Source: JAEINY01 sp942490535 (GTDB lineage: Bacteria > Bacteroidota > Bacteroidia > Bacteroidales > Marinilabiliaceae). From it: a DNA stretch of 64,000 nt. Location of the stretch: NCBI GenBank assembly GCA_942490535.1, contig CALNXQ010000008.1:62001-126000 (forward strand), given 5' to 3'. The position numbers and the translations under genes were made by a program. Shown in pieces: positions 1 to 8,644 of the stretch; position 1 is the stretch's first letter; each line of letters starts with the position of its first letter. The notes under the pieces are model-generated. The model saw only the letters and a program-made list of their open reading frames with translations. It was not told the origin of the DNA and ran no database searches.

Positions 1-368
1 TTGCCATCGGTCATCTGCATTTGGTAAACACCGCGTTCAGAAGCCGTATGTTCGGTATAAATACGTTCGACAAAGCGTAAGGTCAGTTGCAAAGCGTCTT
101 TCGACTGCTTCACCTCATTGAACCACTGTTCATACCCTTCCACATAGGGCCCCACCTCTTTAATGGTTTTCGCATCGGCTTCGATACATACCATCTCCGC
201 GGCGTGCACCGATTTGAATAATGGGGCATCCAGCATTTCAAATGCTTGTACATAGGGGATCCACACCTGTTTGTTGATAGCTTCCAGTGTGGCATTGTTT
301 TGTGCCGTTACTTGCAACCAGCTGAGGAAACTAACAAATACAATTAATAGGACCTTTTCTTTCATCAT
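1..368 (-). CDS. Secreted protein of unknown function, C-terminus cut by the window edge
   Basis: The minus-strand frame is open from an ATG-ATG pair at 363-368 to the window edge, giving about 122 residues. It begins with two Met and Lys-Glu-Lys, then a hydrophobic signal peptide (VLLIVFVSFLSWLQVTAQ) with a plausible cleavage after TAQ, so the product is exported. The mature part is soluble and rich in charged and aromatic residues, including an IYTEHTASERGVYQMQ segment. The size and pattern remind me of small secreted NTF2/SnoaL-like (DUF4440-type) proteins, but no diagnostic motif is visible, so I do not name a function. It is divergent from the FolD-like remnant at 448. Confidence 0.6.
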   Translation of the reverse strand, partial: MMKEKVLLIVFVSFLSWLQVTAQNNATLEAINKQVWIPYVQAFEMLDAPLFKSVHAAEMVCIEADAKTIKEVGPYVEGYEQWFNEVKQSKDALQLTLRFVERIYTEHTASERGVYQMQMTDG

Positions 369-447
369 GTGATGGATTAATGTTATTTCTGTAAAGAAAA
401 GAAAAATCTTACATACATAAGGTCATACCTGCCTTAAGAAGAAACTG

Positions 448-846
448 ATGACACCCCTTGATGAATTGTATTACCCCTTGTGTCTTCGCACCGCATTACA
501 CCTCCTGTTTGAAAAAGCAAACATAGAGATAAAAAGTGGTCAGGAATGGATCTATGTGGTAGATCGAAGCTTCTTTGATAATCCATTAACCAACTTCATC
601 TCCCGTTCAGTCTCAGTGCGGGTGGTCCCCTTTGATTGTCCGGTAACCATAGTTGAAAGTACCCATGAAAAAATGATCCCTATACTAAAAGGTGGTGTGG
701 ATGTGGACGCTGTTAAAGCGTTTGCAGGTGCGATCCTGCCTGTACCAGGAGGTATCATGCCTGTGGTATTGGCCCTGGCCATGCGTAATGTATTAATTGC
801 CTTTCGCGTACGGGCCCACTTATCTTCATTTCATTTGCATAAATAG
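448..846 (+). pseudogene. Remnant of FolD (methylene-THF dehydrogenase/cyclohydrolase), C-terminal domain only
   Basis: This 132-residue plus-strand ORF ends with VDVDAVKAFAGAILPVPGG and then a helix like RNVLIAF. That matches the FolD C-terminal signature (GDV-x-F/D ... ITPVPGGVGPMT ... ENTL). The upstream stretch YPLCLRTALHLLFEKANIEI resembles the FolD segment PCTPxGxxxLLxxYxIDxxG, and DRSFFDNPL sits where FolD has GxSxIVGxP. The whole catalytic N-terminal half is absent. About 35 residues between the nucleotide-binding strand and the PVPGG motif are also missing, and the Gly residues of the NADP loop are lost. FolD is normally about 290 residues. I infer a decayed duplicate rather than a working enzyme; a diverged small protein is the alternative. 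Confidence 0.5.
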
Positions 847-1075
847 GTAAATTAAATGGCATGATCCACCAGATACTGCAATGAGTTAATTTCTTTTAGA
901 AGCAAATTAAAGACCTTCATCGACGGTGGTTATCTGTACTTAGGGGAAAGCACCAATAGCGTATTCCTTTTTACAATCCTCAAATTGAAGACATGCGGGG
1001 ATTGGGCCACAAAAAACAACCGCTTGAAGTAGTTGCAGCGTTTTCAGTTATTTATCGAACCTGCTCTAATGCAAA

Positions 1076-1110
1076 AAGTCCTTTCCGAATGACAACATCG
1101 AAAAGGACTT
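1076..1110 (-). terminator. Probable rho-independent terminator of the 34-aa gene
   Basis: Arms aagtccttt (1076-1084) and aaaggactt (1102-1110) form a 9-bp stem. On the minus strand the stem is followed by a short T-run (GACTTTTTGC). It lies about 80 bp past the stop of the small gene at 1189. The rest of 847-1188 shows nothing else that I can support. Confidence 0.55.
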
Positions 1111-1188
1111 AACTATTTACCTCAATGGGCCTACCGCCAATCACACTGCATTCACGGCGACCCGGTTATTCATTATAAAAGAAAAGAA

Positions 1189-1293
1189 TTACCCTCTTTT
1201 GGCTTTCTTTTCACGCTTCTCTTCCTTCTTTTCCTTGGCCGTCTTCAGCGGCTCCTTCTTCACATTCTTCTGTGCGTTTTGTGATTTTGCCAT
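1189..1293 (-). CDS. 34-aa highly basic small protein
   Basis: The minus-strand ATG at 1293 opens a 34-codon frame ending in TAA at 1189-1191. It starts MAKSQNAQKNVKKEPLKTAK and continues as alternating Lys/Glu/Arg helix-forming sequence ending in KRG. Nearly half of the residues are Lys or Arg, with no hydrophobic core, so the product is probably a disordered or single-helix nucleic-acid-binding or ribosome-associated peptide. I believe similar tiny Lys-rich proteins starting MAKSQ occur across Bacteroidota, but this is from memory. It has its own downstream terminator and a start well separated from neighbours, which favours a real gene. Function unknown. Confidence 0.6.
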   Translation of the reverse strand: MAKSQNAQKNVKKEPLKTAKEKKEEKREKKAKRG

Positions 1294-1415
1294 GGTTTCA
1301 TTTATTAAATGGTTATTATAGTTGCAAATGATCTCTCAACGCAAATGGATCCTATCTGCTATTTTGCCAGTATGCTACTAGTGCATATTGCCATCTTTTC
1401 GTCTCTCAAAATGAG

Positions 1416-1733
1416 CTATTGACAAATTGCACTTGCCCGCACTTCCTGAAGCAAAAGCTTAGTTTCCGCATCGAGCTGTAGTTTTATTAGTTTTAACTCT
1501 TGAATACCTGCATTGGGCGAACATACAGCATTTAAGTCATCTTGTGTAGCATACTTTTTACCATCCACAATAAAATAACAATCCCCTCCTACTTCGCAGC
1601 AAGAAGTTACATCACCGATGTCACACGTAATTGTACTTTGTTTGCACACATCATCCGGATCACTGTCAGATTCACATCCTACAAATACAGTGATAGCCAG
1701 AAAGAAAAATAAGTAACCAAGTCCCTTTTTCAT
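1416..1733 (-). CDS. Small Cys-rich lipoprotein, function unknown
   Basis: This is a 105-residue protein. The N-terminus is a lipoprotein signal (KKGLGYLFFFLAITVFVGC) with the lipobox Cys at residue 20, so it should be anchored in an envelope membrane. The mature part starts with an acidic linker (ESDSDPDD) and contains six further Cys, including a CC pair, in the first 50 residues, followed by a charged helix. Disulfide bonding is likely, and the DsbA-like gene at 3203 is the nearest upstream native gene. An ISL3 element ends 15 bp before the start codon and has displaced the native leader. No family recognised. Confidence 0.7.
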   Translation of the reverse strand: MKKGLGYLFFFLAITVFVGCESDSDPDDVCKQSTITCDIGDVTSCCEVGGDCYFIVDGKKYATQDDLNAVCSPNAGIQELKLIKLQLDAETKLLLQEVRASAICQ

Positions 1734-1748
1734 CTGTCAAAATTTTAA

Positions 1749-3048
1749 GGTTCATCCGACTAATGCATAGGTTTTCTCATGCAAGCTGAATATTTTGAGC
1801 TTAAAAAACTCCATATCTCTATAACCATATGCTTGCCGTTTCATTGTTTTGATTTTGTTGTTTAGGCCTTCCAGTGGGCCTGTCGAAATTGGATAATCAT
1901 ACAAGGCAAATATACCTGACCGATGAGCTAAAAGAGTGTCCGCAAATTTACGGAGACGAAAAACACCTGAAGCCATTGCTTTTGCGACCCATTTACCCAT
2001 GAATTGCTGAGCAAGTTCCTTTGTTTTTTGTTGCCACAAAAGCTTCAATTCTTCTTTGAGGTAGTAGGCAATTGCAAGGGGTTCATTTATTTCCAAAAGT
2101 TCTTGTAGCTTTTCTTTTTCGTTTCGCTCATCATTCAGATTGACGCTATTTTTTAATAATAGCCACCTGGATCCTTTCAGCAGTTCCTTTTTGTTCAGTT
2201 CTTTTTCCTGACGATATAATTGGCGTCTAAGTTTTGATATTGAATCGTTCATCATTTTTACAACATGAAAATGATCAAAAACAATCTGTGCATTAGGTAA
2301 GTTATTGATCACAGAAGAGATATATGCCGGTGACATATCAATAGCTACAGCTTCAATATTAACCTTGTTCCTTTTGACGCGTTTCCAAAAATCAGTTAAC
2401 GCATCACTTCCTTTACCCTTACCAACATGAAGAACAACACCAGTTGCAAGATCCAATACAACCGTCATATATTTATGGCCCTTTTTGACAGCAAATTCAT
2501 CAATAGCAATACATTTCACACCCTTTAACGCAGGAGAGGAATAATGCTTTTTTAAGTAGGTATTTTGAATGTCTTTAACCAAGTCCCAACTAACACCAAG
2601 ATGTAATGCTACATCTCGAATTGTACCGATTCTTGATAAAGCGATGACATGCCGGGCAAAGGCGCGTGTGAAGCTTTTTTTATTTTCAGTAAATGGTAAA
2701 TGCTCTTGTCGAATAACCCTGCACTCTTTACATTCGATGCGCTGAATAGAAAGCTGTATAAAGACTTTGTGATGCCCGATAGGAATAGTTCGAAATTCTC
2801 GATCCTTCGTCCCTGACTTTATAATATCAAAACTTTTGCATACAGGGCATTTGAGTTTATCAGCTTTGGTTTTAACTTTGACGTAGATATTTCCTTTTTT
2901 ATATTCGGTACTGATTACTTCTTGGTTGACTAAACCAAACGAATGAAATAATAAACTGGTGTTCATATAACTTTGGATGTTGTGGTTGACAAACAAAGTA
3001 ATGAATATCAGTTTTTTTTCCAAAAACTACTCATTTTACGGATGAACC
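1749..3048 (-). mobile_element. Complete ISL3-family insertion sequence, copy 1 (1300 bp)
   Basis: The ends are perfect 10-bp inverted repeats: ggttcatccg at 1749-1758 and cggatgaacc at 3039-3048. An 8-bp target duplication aattttaa flanks it (1741-1748 and 3049-3056), the size expected for ISL3. One transposase gene fills the element. A second copy at 23993-25292 has the same length and the same ends; the one change I can see is a base that turns Leu into Trp (FALYDYP versus FAWYDYP). The near-identity means recent transposition. Confidence 0.95.
1752..3023 (-). CDS. ISL3-family transposase
   Basis: Up to 423 residues. The likely start is the internal Met at 2966 (MNTSLLFHSFG), because ISL3 proteins usually begin close to this point and the first 19 residues look like translated terminal sequence. 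Order of domains: an N-terminal zinc finger (CPVCKSF and a second CKEC pair), a helix-turn-helix (around SRIGTIRDVALHLGVSW), then the DDE catalytic region with IDEFAVKKGHKYMTVVLD, AIDMSPAY, VFDHFHVVK and the closing TGPLEGLNNKIKTMKRQAYG, which holds the Glu. All expected catalytic acids are present, so it should be active. Confidence 0.93.
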   Translation of the reverse strand: MEKKLIFITLFVNHNIQSYMNTSLLFHSFGLVNQEVISTEYKKGNIYVKVKTKADKLKCPVCKSFDIIKSGTKDREFRTIPIGHHKVFIQLSIQRIECKECRVIRQEHLPFTENKKSFTRAFARHVIALSRIGTIRDVALHLGVSWDLVKDIQNTYLKKHYSSPALKGVKCIAIDEFAVKKGHKYMTVVLDLATGVVLHVGKGKGSDALTDFWKRVKRNKVNIEAVAIDMSPAYISSVINNLPNAQIVFDHFHVVKMMNDSISKLRRQLYRQEKELNKKELLKGSRWLLLKNSVNLNDERNEKEKLQELLEINEPLAIAYYLKEELKLLWQQKTKELAQQFMGKWVAKAMASGVFRLRKFADTLLAHRSGIFALYDYPISTGPLEGLNNKIKTMKRQAYGYRDMEFFKLKIFSLHEKTYALVG

Positions 3049-3104
3049 AATTTTAATTCATCATTCAAAAACAAACATTATCATCAAATAAAACATCCCT
3101 TGAG

Positions 3105-3152
3105 CCTAAAGAAAAAACGGCAAAAGATACGGTTCCGTTTTGTGTCTTTAGG
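3105..3152 (-). terminator. Terminator of the AsmA-DsbA-like operon
   Basis: Arms cctaaagaaaaaacgg (3105-3120) and ccgttttgtgtctttagg (3135-3152) form a long stem. On the minus strand an inner hairpin (AAAACGG/CCGTTTT) is followed directly by T residues. It lies 50 bp past the stop of the gene at 3203. Confidence 0.55.
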
Positions 3153-3202
3153 ATTATCCAAATTTACAAATCATTTCATAAGAAATGACTCAAACAGGCT
3201 TT

Positions 3203-3835
3203 TCAATCGTAAGTTTCGATTATTTTTTTTAAATAATCAAAGTCTCTATACCCCTGAATCATCCGATCTCCAATCACAAAAACAGGTGTCCCGGCTAAAT
3301 TTAGCTGATTAAACTGCTTCAAATTATCCTTCAGTACTTTGTAATCGTCAGGTTCCAAGAGACACTTGGCAAGCTCATCATTCATAAAAATAAAGTCTTC
3401 CACCAGCTGTCTAAACTCCTCGGTGAAAATGATTTTATAATTGTGCAAAAAGAGCTCATGCAGTTTTTTATAATCCCCATGTTTATTAATACAAATCGCG
3501 GCCTGATTGGCATACAATTCATTTAAACTGTTGCCGGAACAGATTAATCGCAGGATTACTTTTACTTTACCTGCTTTAATATATTCACTATAAAGTTGAG
3601 GATACACTTTTTCAAAAAACTTATTACAAAAGCTACAATTATAATTAAAGTAAATCAACAAGGATAATGGGGCATCTGATGCACCAAAAACAATATCGTT
3701 GTCACTTACTTCTACAATTTTTTGCAGTTCCTCTTTCCTTTTATTTTTATTATAAAGATGTGATACAATTATAATACCAAAGGAAATAATTAATAGTCCT
3801 ATAATAACCAGGCTATATTTCTTTCTCATAAACAT
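3203..3835 (-). CDS. Membrane-anchored DsbA-like thioredoxin-fold oxidoreductase
   Basis: A 210-residue protein with an N-terminal membrane anchor (residues about 7-26) and a thioredoxin-fold domain outside the cytoplasmic membrane. YFNYNCSFCNKFFEKVYPQL holds the CxxC active site (CSFC), and NLAGTPVFVIGDRMIQGY carries the cis-Pro loop and the closing strand of the fold, typical of the DsbA/Thioredoxin_4 group. It starts 3 bp after the stop of the AsmA-like gene, so the two are probably co-transcribed. The likely role is disulfide formation or isomerisation in envelope proteins. The target is unknown; the Cys-rich lipoprotein beyond the terminator is a candidate by position only. Confidence 0.85.
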   Translation of the reverse strand: MFMRKKYSLVIIGLLIISFGIIIVSHLYNKNKRKEELQKIVEVSDNDIVFGASDAPLSLLIYFNYNCSFCNKFFEKVYPQLYSEYIKAGKVKVILRLICSGNSLNELYANQAAICINKHGDYKKLHELFLHNYKIIFTEEFRQLVEDFIFMNDELAKCLLEPDDYKVLKDNLKQFNQLNLAGTPVFVIGDRMIQGYRDFDYLKKIIETYD

Positions 3836-3838
3836 TTG

Positions 3839-6800
3839 CTAGTAGGCTTTAACACCCGTTTCAAACTTAAAACGTTTAGGACTAAAAACAGCACCATAAT
3901 CAAACTCTTGCAATCGTATATGTGCGTCCATTACAAGTCTTTCTTCGGAATTTTTTCCTTCCAGTGCACTTTTCACCGTTTCGCCATTTTTAACTTTATA
4001 TATGGCAAAAAGAGAGGTTAATCCCTTGGTTCCACCATAATCATCCTGTTTACTATCTTTAGATTGCTTTTTCTCAATGCGATTGGTCTTCCCTTTCCGA
4101 AGAATCTCTTTCAGGTAAAAACGCAAATGGTACTGACAGTCCAGATTAAACTCTTGCATCCCAAAGAAGCTAATATCAAATGCATTCGTTTTAATATTGG
4201 TTAATGGGGCATACACTGCACTTTTATACACAAAGGCTTTGGTGTCAATGGTCTTAAATTGAACATCGTCCAAACCATCAATTCCGTAATCTTTCCCCAT
4301 CTCCACAGCAATAGCGTAGTCCTTTAATCGACCATTAACTAATTTTAAATCGCCACTCATCATAATCGAATCTGTGATAAGGGATTCTCTAAATGGAATA
4401 TATCCAAAAACCTCTGCACTAAAATCACCACTCAATTGCGTATGGCTGATGTATTCATTTCCAAACTGTTTGAAATCGTCAAAATCCAACAATAACTGAT
4501 GAATATCCATCCCCTCCGTTTTGTTTTTAAATTCGACAATGAGTTTGGCAGGCTCCATTTTACAACTCACCGAACTATTCATTGTTCCTTTAAAAGCAGA
4601 CAGTTTAATTTGATCCAATATAAACTTAGTTGGTGATAGATTAAACAAACAAGAAATAGTATCTATCTGCGCTTTTCCATATCGAAAACGAGTTATGCCC
4701 AACTTTCCCTTAATCTTAAAATTAAAGCCCAAACCGGTTAAACTGCTGTACAGATCAGCGGCAATGGCCGACGTACTATCTACTGCTGCTTCAGGTTTGG
4801 AATCTTCGGCTATCTCCGTGGAATCCGATGACATAAATGGCAAAAACATTGCGTAATCCATATCGCCCATGGCATATACGCCCTCTACCTGCAAGGGAAC
4901 GGGTTCCTTTTTCAACATGGCCCGATACACATTAACGATTCGGGAGGAATCCACCTCAAAATCAATGCCCAGATATTGCCCGGTCACTTGTTTTACATCA
5001 ATGGTATCGGCCCACAAATGCACTTGTCCCGAGAGATTCCGCACATTCATTAATGAATCGGGCATCTCCACATTGACCTTACGTACATCCAGGTTAATGG
5101 TACTTTGATTCATCACCAGGTGGGTCAGATGATCGACGATGGAATCCAGATGAATGCGTCCCGCTGAGTGAATGGAGGCCTTCACTTCACCCGACAGTTT
5201 TTTAACCAGTGTATCGGGCACCATTTGACTCACCTCATCGAGATTTAGGTGTATTTCACTGTTTATACGATAGTCGGGATGCGTCAGATCACGCACCCAG
5301 GCCGCTCCTTTCACTTGCGATTCAGGTGTTTTTAAGGCGAAGGAATCCACCTTCAGTTCAAGGCTTTCCATTTGCCTTATATTCCCGCTGAAACCGATCC
5401 CCAGTGAACTGTTCTGCAAAATCAAATGATAAGCCGGTAGTTCCACATGCATTCCTTTGACAGAAATGTAATTGGAATGGTATTTAAACTGACCGGATAA
5501 GGCATTTACAGATAAGGTGGAATCGACTTTTAGCTGAACCTGATTCAAGTTGAGGATCAAGTCACTGTTTGCCAATACCGAATTGATAAATGCATCAGTG
5601 ATGGAATCGGGCACTTCACCCCGGGTGGAAAGGCTCATCCGCATATTTCCCTGCATGTGATTCAGTAATGAATCCGGCACATAGGTTTGAAACTCATTAA
5701 TATCCAGATCCAACTGCGTATTGACATTGTATTTTAAGCGATCCAGGTTGTGTACTGAAAACGCCCCTGTGATACGACTCCCCTCTGTTTCCACTTGAAA
5801 GGCCTCTATTGACAGGCCGGTGCTTTGATTATTACGCAATTCCCCATTGCTCATGTTCCCACGGATCGTGATGTTTTTAAGAGCCGGATAATCCAGCGTA
5901 CTAACAGCGCCATCCAGGCATTCAAACTGAAGATCCACTCGGGGGACTATTGAATCGCTCACAAAGCCATTCACAGTGGCGGTCATATTCACCGTCCCCG
6001 CCAGTTGCTTCAGACCTGCTTCAGCCAACACGGATGAAGGGGCATATTTAATCAATTCGGCTAATCTACAATCGGCGCCCTTCACATTCAGTTGAGTGAA
6101 CAGCGTATCCTGAAGGTTTACCTGTCCATTCACATTTAGCAAGGCACCATCTGTATTGATCGATAAATCCTCAATGTCCACCATTTCATTGGCGTAATCC
6201 AACTTATAACTTACTTCGGTCAGATGCATCAGGTCCAAATTAGTGGAATCAAACCGGCAATCGGTCAGACGAATCAGACCTTCAGAAGAAATATCAATGG
6301 CAGCCTCCGTAATGGATCCTTCCACATTTATATTGGGAATAAAAATCGTCGCCGCGGCCTTCAAGCTATTATCACAGTAATCCACCTGCACATTTTCCAT
6401 CACCAAATGGTCCAACAACAATGAAAAAGCGGTGACTGCTGTATCACTTACTTCACTGGGTGGCGAGGTCATCAAAAAATCAAAATTACTGACTCCGGCA
6501 CTATCCACCTGGTAATTTAAAACAGCTCCTGTTACTTCCACTTCATTGAGTTGATACTTGCCGTCCATAAGCGGCAGCAGGTAGAGCGAAAGATTGGTCT
6601 GATCAATGCGCACCAGGGTATCAATCCGTGTAGTCTGATCAGCTGCACTGCTATCCGCATGGATTTCACGGCCCAACCAAACGCCTTTTAACTCCAGGGT
6701 AGCCAAAGGAAACTCCTTCAGGAGGGAAAAAGAGATGTCCTCAATGGCCAAAGGCGCATCAATGGTATGCCTGATTTCCTTGAGGGCCACATCTGTTATT

Positions 6801-6910
6801 TTATCTTCAAAAAATTCCGCAACAGCCACCAGTATAATAACCAGCGCCAGAAGCGTAATCATAAGAATCATCAGTACTTTTAAAGCTTTCTTCATGGGGT
6901 CTATTTTCAC
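3839..6910 (-). CDS. AsmA-like envelope protein (1023 aa)
   Basis: One N-terminal transmembrane helix (residues about 12-34) is followed by a very long extracytoplasmic region built of repeated beta-strand units, with recurrent patterns such as LKLVNGRLKDYAIAVEMG and LSGDFSAEVFGYIP. The start (a short basic N-terminus, helix, then IEDISFSLLKEFPLATLELKG) and the end (NAFDISFFGMQEFNLDCQYH) match the AsmA/AsmA_2 family of large bridge-like proteins. These are linked to lipid transport and outer-membrane homeostasis in other bacteria. The length fits Bacteroidota AsmA homologues. It is first in an operon with the DsbA-like gene, 3 bp downstream. An alternative start is Met6 at 6895. Confidence 0.85.
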   Translation of the reverse strand: MKIDPMKKALKVLMILMITLLALVIILVAVAEFFEDKITDVALKEIRHTIDAPLAIEDISFSLLKEFPLATLELKGVWLGREIHADSSAADQTTRIDTLVRIDQTNLSLYLLPLMDGKYQLNEVEVTGAVLNYQVDSAGVSNFDFLMTSPPSEVSDTAVTAFSLLLDHLVMENVQVDYCDNSLKAAATIFIPNINVEGSITEAAIDISSEGLIRLTDCRFDSTNLDLMHLTEVSYKLDYANEMVDIEDLSINTDGALLNVNGQVNLQDTLFTQLNVKGADCRLAELIKYAPSSVLAEAGLKQLAGTVNMTATVNGFVSDSIVPRVDLQFECLDGAVSTLDYPALKNITIRGNMSNGELRNNQSTGLSIEAFQVETEGSRITGAFSVHNLDRLKYNVNTQLDLDINEFQTYVPDSLLNHMQGNMRMSLSTRGEVPDSITDAFINSVLANSDLILNLNQVQLKVDSTLSVNALSGQFKYHSNYISVKGMHVELPAYHLILQNSSLGIGFSGNIRQMESLELKVDSFALKTPESQVKGAAWVRDLTHPDYRINSEIHLNLDEVSQMVPDTLVKKLSGEVKASIHSAGRIHLDSIVDHLTHLVMNQSTINLDVRKVNVEMPDSLMNVRNLSGQVHLWADTIDVKQVTGQYLGIDFEVDSSRIVNVYRAMLKKEPVPLQVEGVYAMGDMDYAMFLPFMSSDSTEIAEDSKPEAAVDSTSAIAADLYSSLTGLGFNFKIKGKLGITRFRYGKAQIDTISCLFNLSPTKFILDQIKLSAFKGTMNSSVSCKMEPAKLIVEFKNKTEGMDIHQLLLDFDDFKQFGNEYISHTQLSGDFSAEVFGYIPFRESLITDSIMMSGDLKLVNGRLKDYAIAVEMGKDYGIDGLDDVQFKTIDTKAFVYKSAVYAPLTNIKTNAFDISFFGMQEFNLDCQYHLRFYLKEILRKGKTNRIEKKQSKDSKQDDYGGTKGLTSLFAIYKVKNGETVKSALEGKNSEERLVMDAHIRLQEFDYGAVFSPKRFKFETGVKAY

Positions 6911-6985
6911 CTACAAAAGAATAAATATCAAACAAAGGTAATAATATAGCATTTTTCCCACTACAAAATGCTATCCCTTTGCCAC

Positions 6986-7018
6986 AAAAAAAAACCTAAA
7001 ACAGTGTTCAGGTTTTAG
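6986..7018 (-). terminator. Strong rho-independent terminator on the minus strand
   Basis: A 7-bp stem ctaaaac/gttttag (6996-7018) is preceded on the plus strand by nine A residues, so the minus-strand transcript ends in U9. It would terminate the gene whose last codons survive at 7090-7188. Confidence 0.7.
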
Positions 7019-7089
7019 ACATTGATTAGATCACCTATAACGTGAATGATTTAGCTAGTTTCATGTTTCAAGCCTCAACGCGAGTGGTA

Positions 7090-7188
7090 TTAGGTTACTT
7101 TTAGTCCCACATGGACATTGCCATTAAACCCCTTCGTGGTTGTAAAAGCACAAACCTGCAGGCCTACAACATAACCGTAGTTATAGAC
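7090..7188 (-). pseudogene. C-terminal remnant of an unidentified gene, abutting an IS
   Basis: On the minus strand the frame VVGLQVCAFTTTKGFNGNVH continues to a TAA at 7090-7092, with a good terminator just beyond, which looks like a true gene end. Upstream it meets the 7189-8937 IS. On the far side of the IS the same frame has a TAG, so the rest of the gene was already lost or is degenerate. The family is not recognisable from about 30 residues. Confidence 0.3.
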
Positions 7189-7226
7189 TGGGGTGTTGAT
7201 TATTTTGACAGATTTTAAAATATTAT

Positions 7227-8630
7227 TCATGCGACTTTTAGGTTTTCTTTCCGTTTAAAAGCCTTACATCTTTTTGAAAAGTCAGATTCACCAATCGTTT
7301 TCTTTGACCAATTATGGATATCCATAAATGTATTGCTCTCCATAGCTTTATTGATGCAAGAGTGGTCAATCTGCAGTGTCGCTGCTGATATTATCAATAT
7401 TGATTGGGTAATGCCCATTAAAGCACTTTCCGAGCAGTAATATTTGTATTTTCCAAACAAGCTTTCTATAATGTCGGATACCCCAAGGTAAGCTTCTTTA
7501 TATTTTGCATTTTTAGGGATGTTGTCAGACAATCTCTTCATAAGTGTATCGCTAAAATCTAATCCCTTCTTGTTGAGATTGATTATCGAGATATCTTTTT
7601 TTATACCACCAATTGTTTTTCTGGACAATCCCTCTGTTATGATTTTTTTCTTTATTGTTTTAATCACTGTCAGATACTGTTTATAGTCGATTATATCATC
7701 GCTATACTCTTGTATCCAATTGAATTTCTCCTCAAACATTTCTTTTGCCTCTTGAACGAGTTCCTCATCAATGTAATTACTCAAATTGGCATTTGGAGAT
7801 TGTAATCGTTTTTCAACAATGGATTCAGCTATAAGAAGAAAGTTTCCTCGCTCTTGATATTGAAGTATTTTTTCAAACCATCCAATCATTTGTTCTGCAT
7901 TCATATATCTTGCTTTGGCCCTTTGGCTTGGAGGACTAAGAAATGAGAGTAGTGTTTGTTTGGTTTGATGTTTACAACGGGATAGTCGCTTTAAAAAACT
8001 ATCCCATTTAGTGTCAGTGGACAATATCGACTTCAAGCAGCATGCGGACAGATGGCTGACATCGTAAATGTAAGTGATTTTTTTATGCAGAGCGCAGAAC
8101 TCTTCAATTCCTTTCTTAACATCGGCTCCGTGATCTGAAATTATTTCTTTGGGAATACCTGTTAGTTTTACTGTCTCAACCAAAGCATTATAAGTAACCT
8201 CCCATGTTGCCCTTGGAGTCACTGTTAGATTCAGCAAGGCAACATCTTTCATCTTAAGATTGAAACCATTTTTTCGTAAATCTTTTAATGATACTCCTAA
8301 TATTGCCAAACATTTATTTTTCCCTGTAGTTATGGTATAATCCACTATATAAACCCAATCATTACGCTTTTCTTTCGGCTCATGCAACGTGTAATACCCT
8401 AAACGCAACACCCATTGTCGAATAGTAGAATAGTGAGGTGCAGGTGCATTATAAAAGTTAGCAAGTATTGAACAAATTTTTGCACAGCTTCGATACGACG
8501 TATTGCCATCAAGAAATAGCTGAGCACAAAAATTGATAAAATCGCTGCAGTAACTAAAATGCTTGGGGCTATTACATGTTCCCTTATTAAAAAGAATAGT
8601 ATGAGTAGGTTTGTCAGAGTAACCCTGCAT
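7227..8630 (-). CDS. DDE transposase (second ORF of the 7189-8937 IS)
   Basis: A 467-residue protein. Candidate catalytic acids sit in a typical DDE order: VYIVDYTI (Asp, around residue 95), EIISDHGADVKKG (Asp, around 165) and GVSDIIESLFGKYKYY (Glu, around 390). The N-terminal region SYRSCAKICSILANFY and then PHYSTIRQWVLRLGYY looks like a helix-turn-helix. The frame is open upstream of the annotated Met back into the A-run at the end of the preceding ORF, so the active protein is probably made as a fusion by -1 frameshifting. Confidence 0.8.
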   Translation of the reverse strand: MQGYSDKPTHTILFNKGTCNSPKHFSYCSDFINFCAQLFLDGNTSYRSCAKICSILANFYNAPAPHYSTIRQWVLRLGYYTLHEPKEKRNDWVYIVDYTITTGKNKCLAILGVSLKDLRKNGFNLKMKDVALLNLTVTPRATWEVTYNALVETVKLTGIPKEIISDHGADVKKGIEEFCALHKKITYIYDVSHLSACCLKSILSTDTKWDSFLKRLSRCKHQTKQTLLSFLSPPSQRAKARYMNAEQMIGWFEKILQYQERGNFLLIAESIVEKRLQSPNANLSNYIDEELVQEAKEMFEEKFNWIQEYSDDIIDYKQYLTVIKTIKKKIITEGLSRKTIGGIKKDISIINLNKKGLDFSDTLMKRLSDNIPKNAKYKEAYLGVSDIIESLFGKYKYYCSESALMGITQSILIISAATLQIDHSCINKAMESNTFMDIHNWSKKTIGESDFSKRCKAFKRKENLKVA

Positions 8631-8644
8631 TTCTCCGGCAAAAG

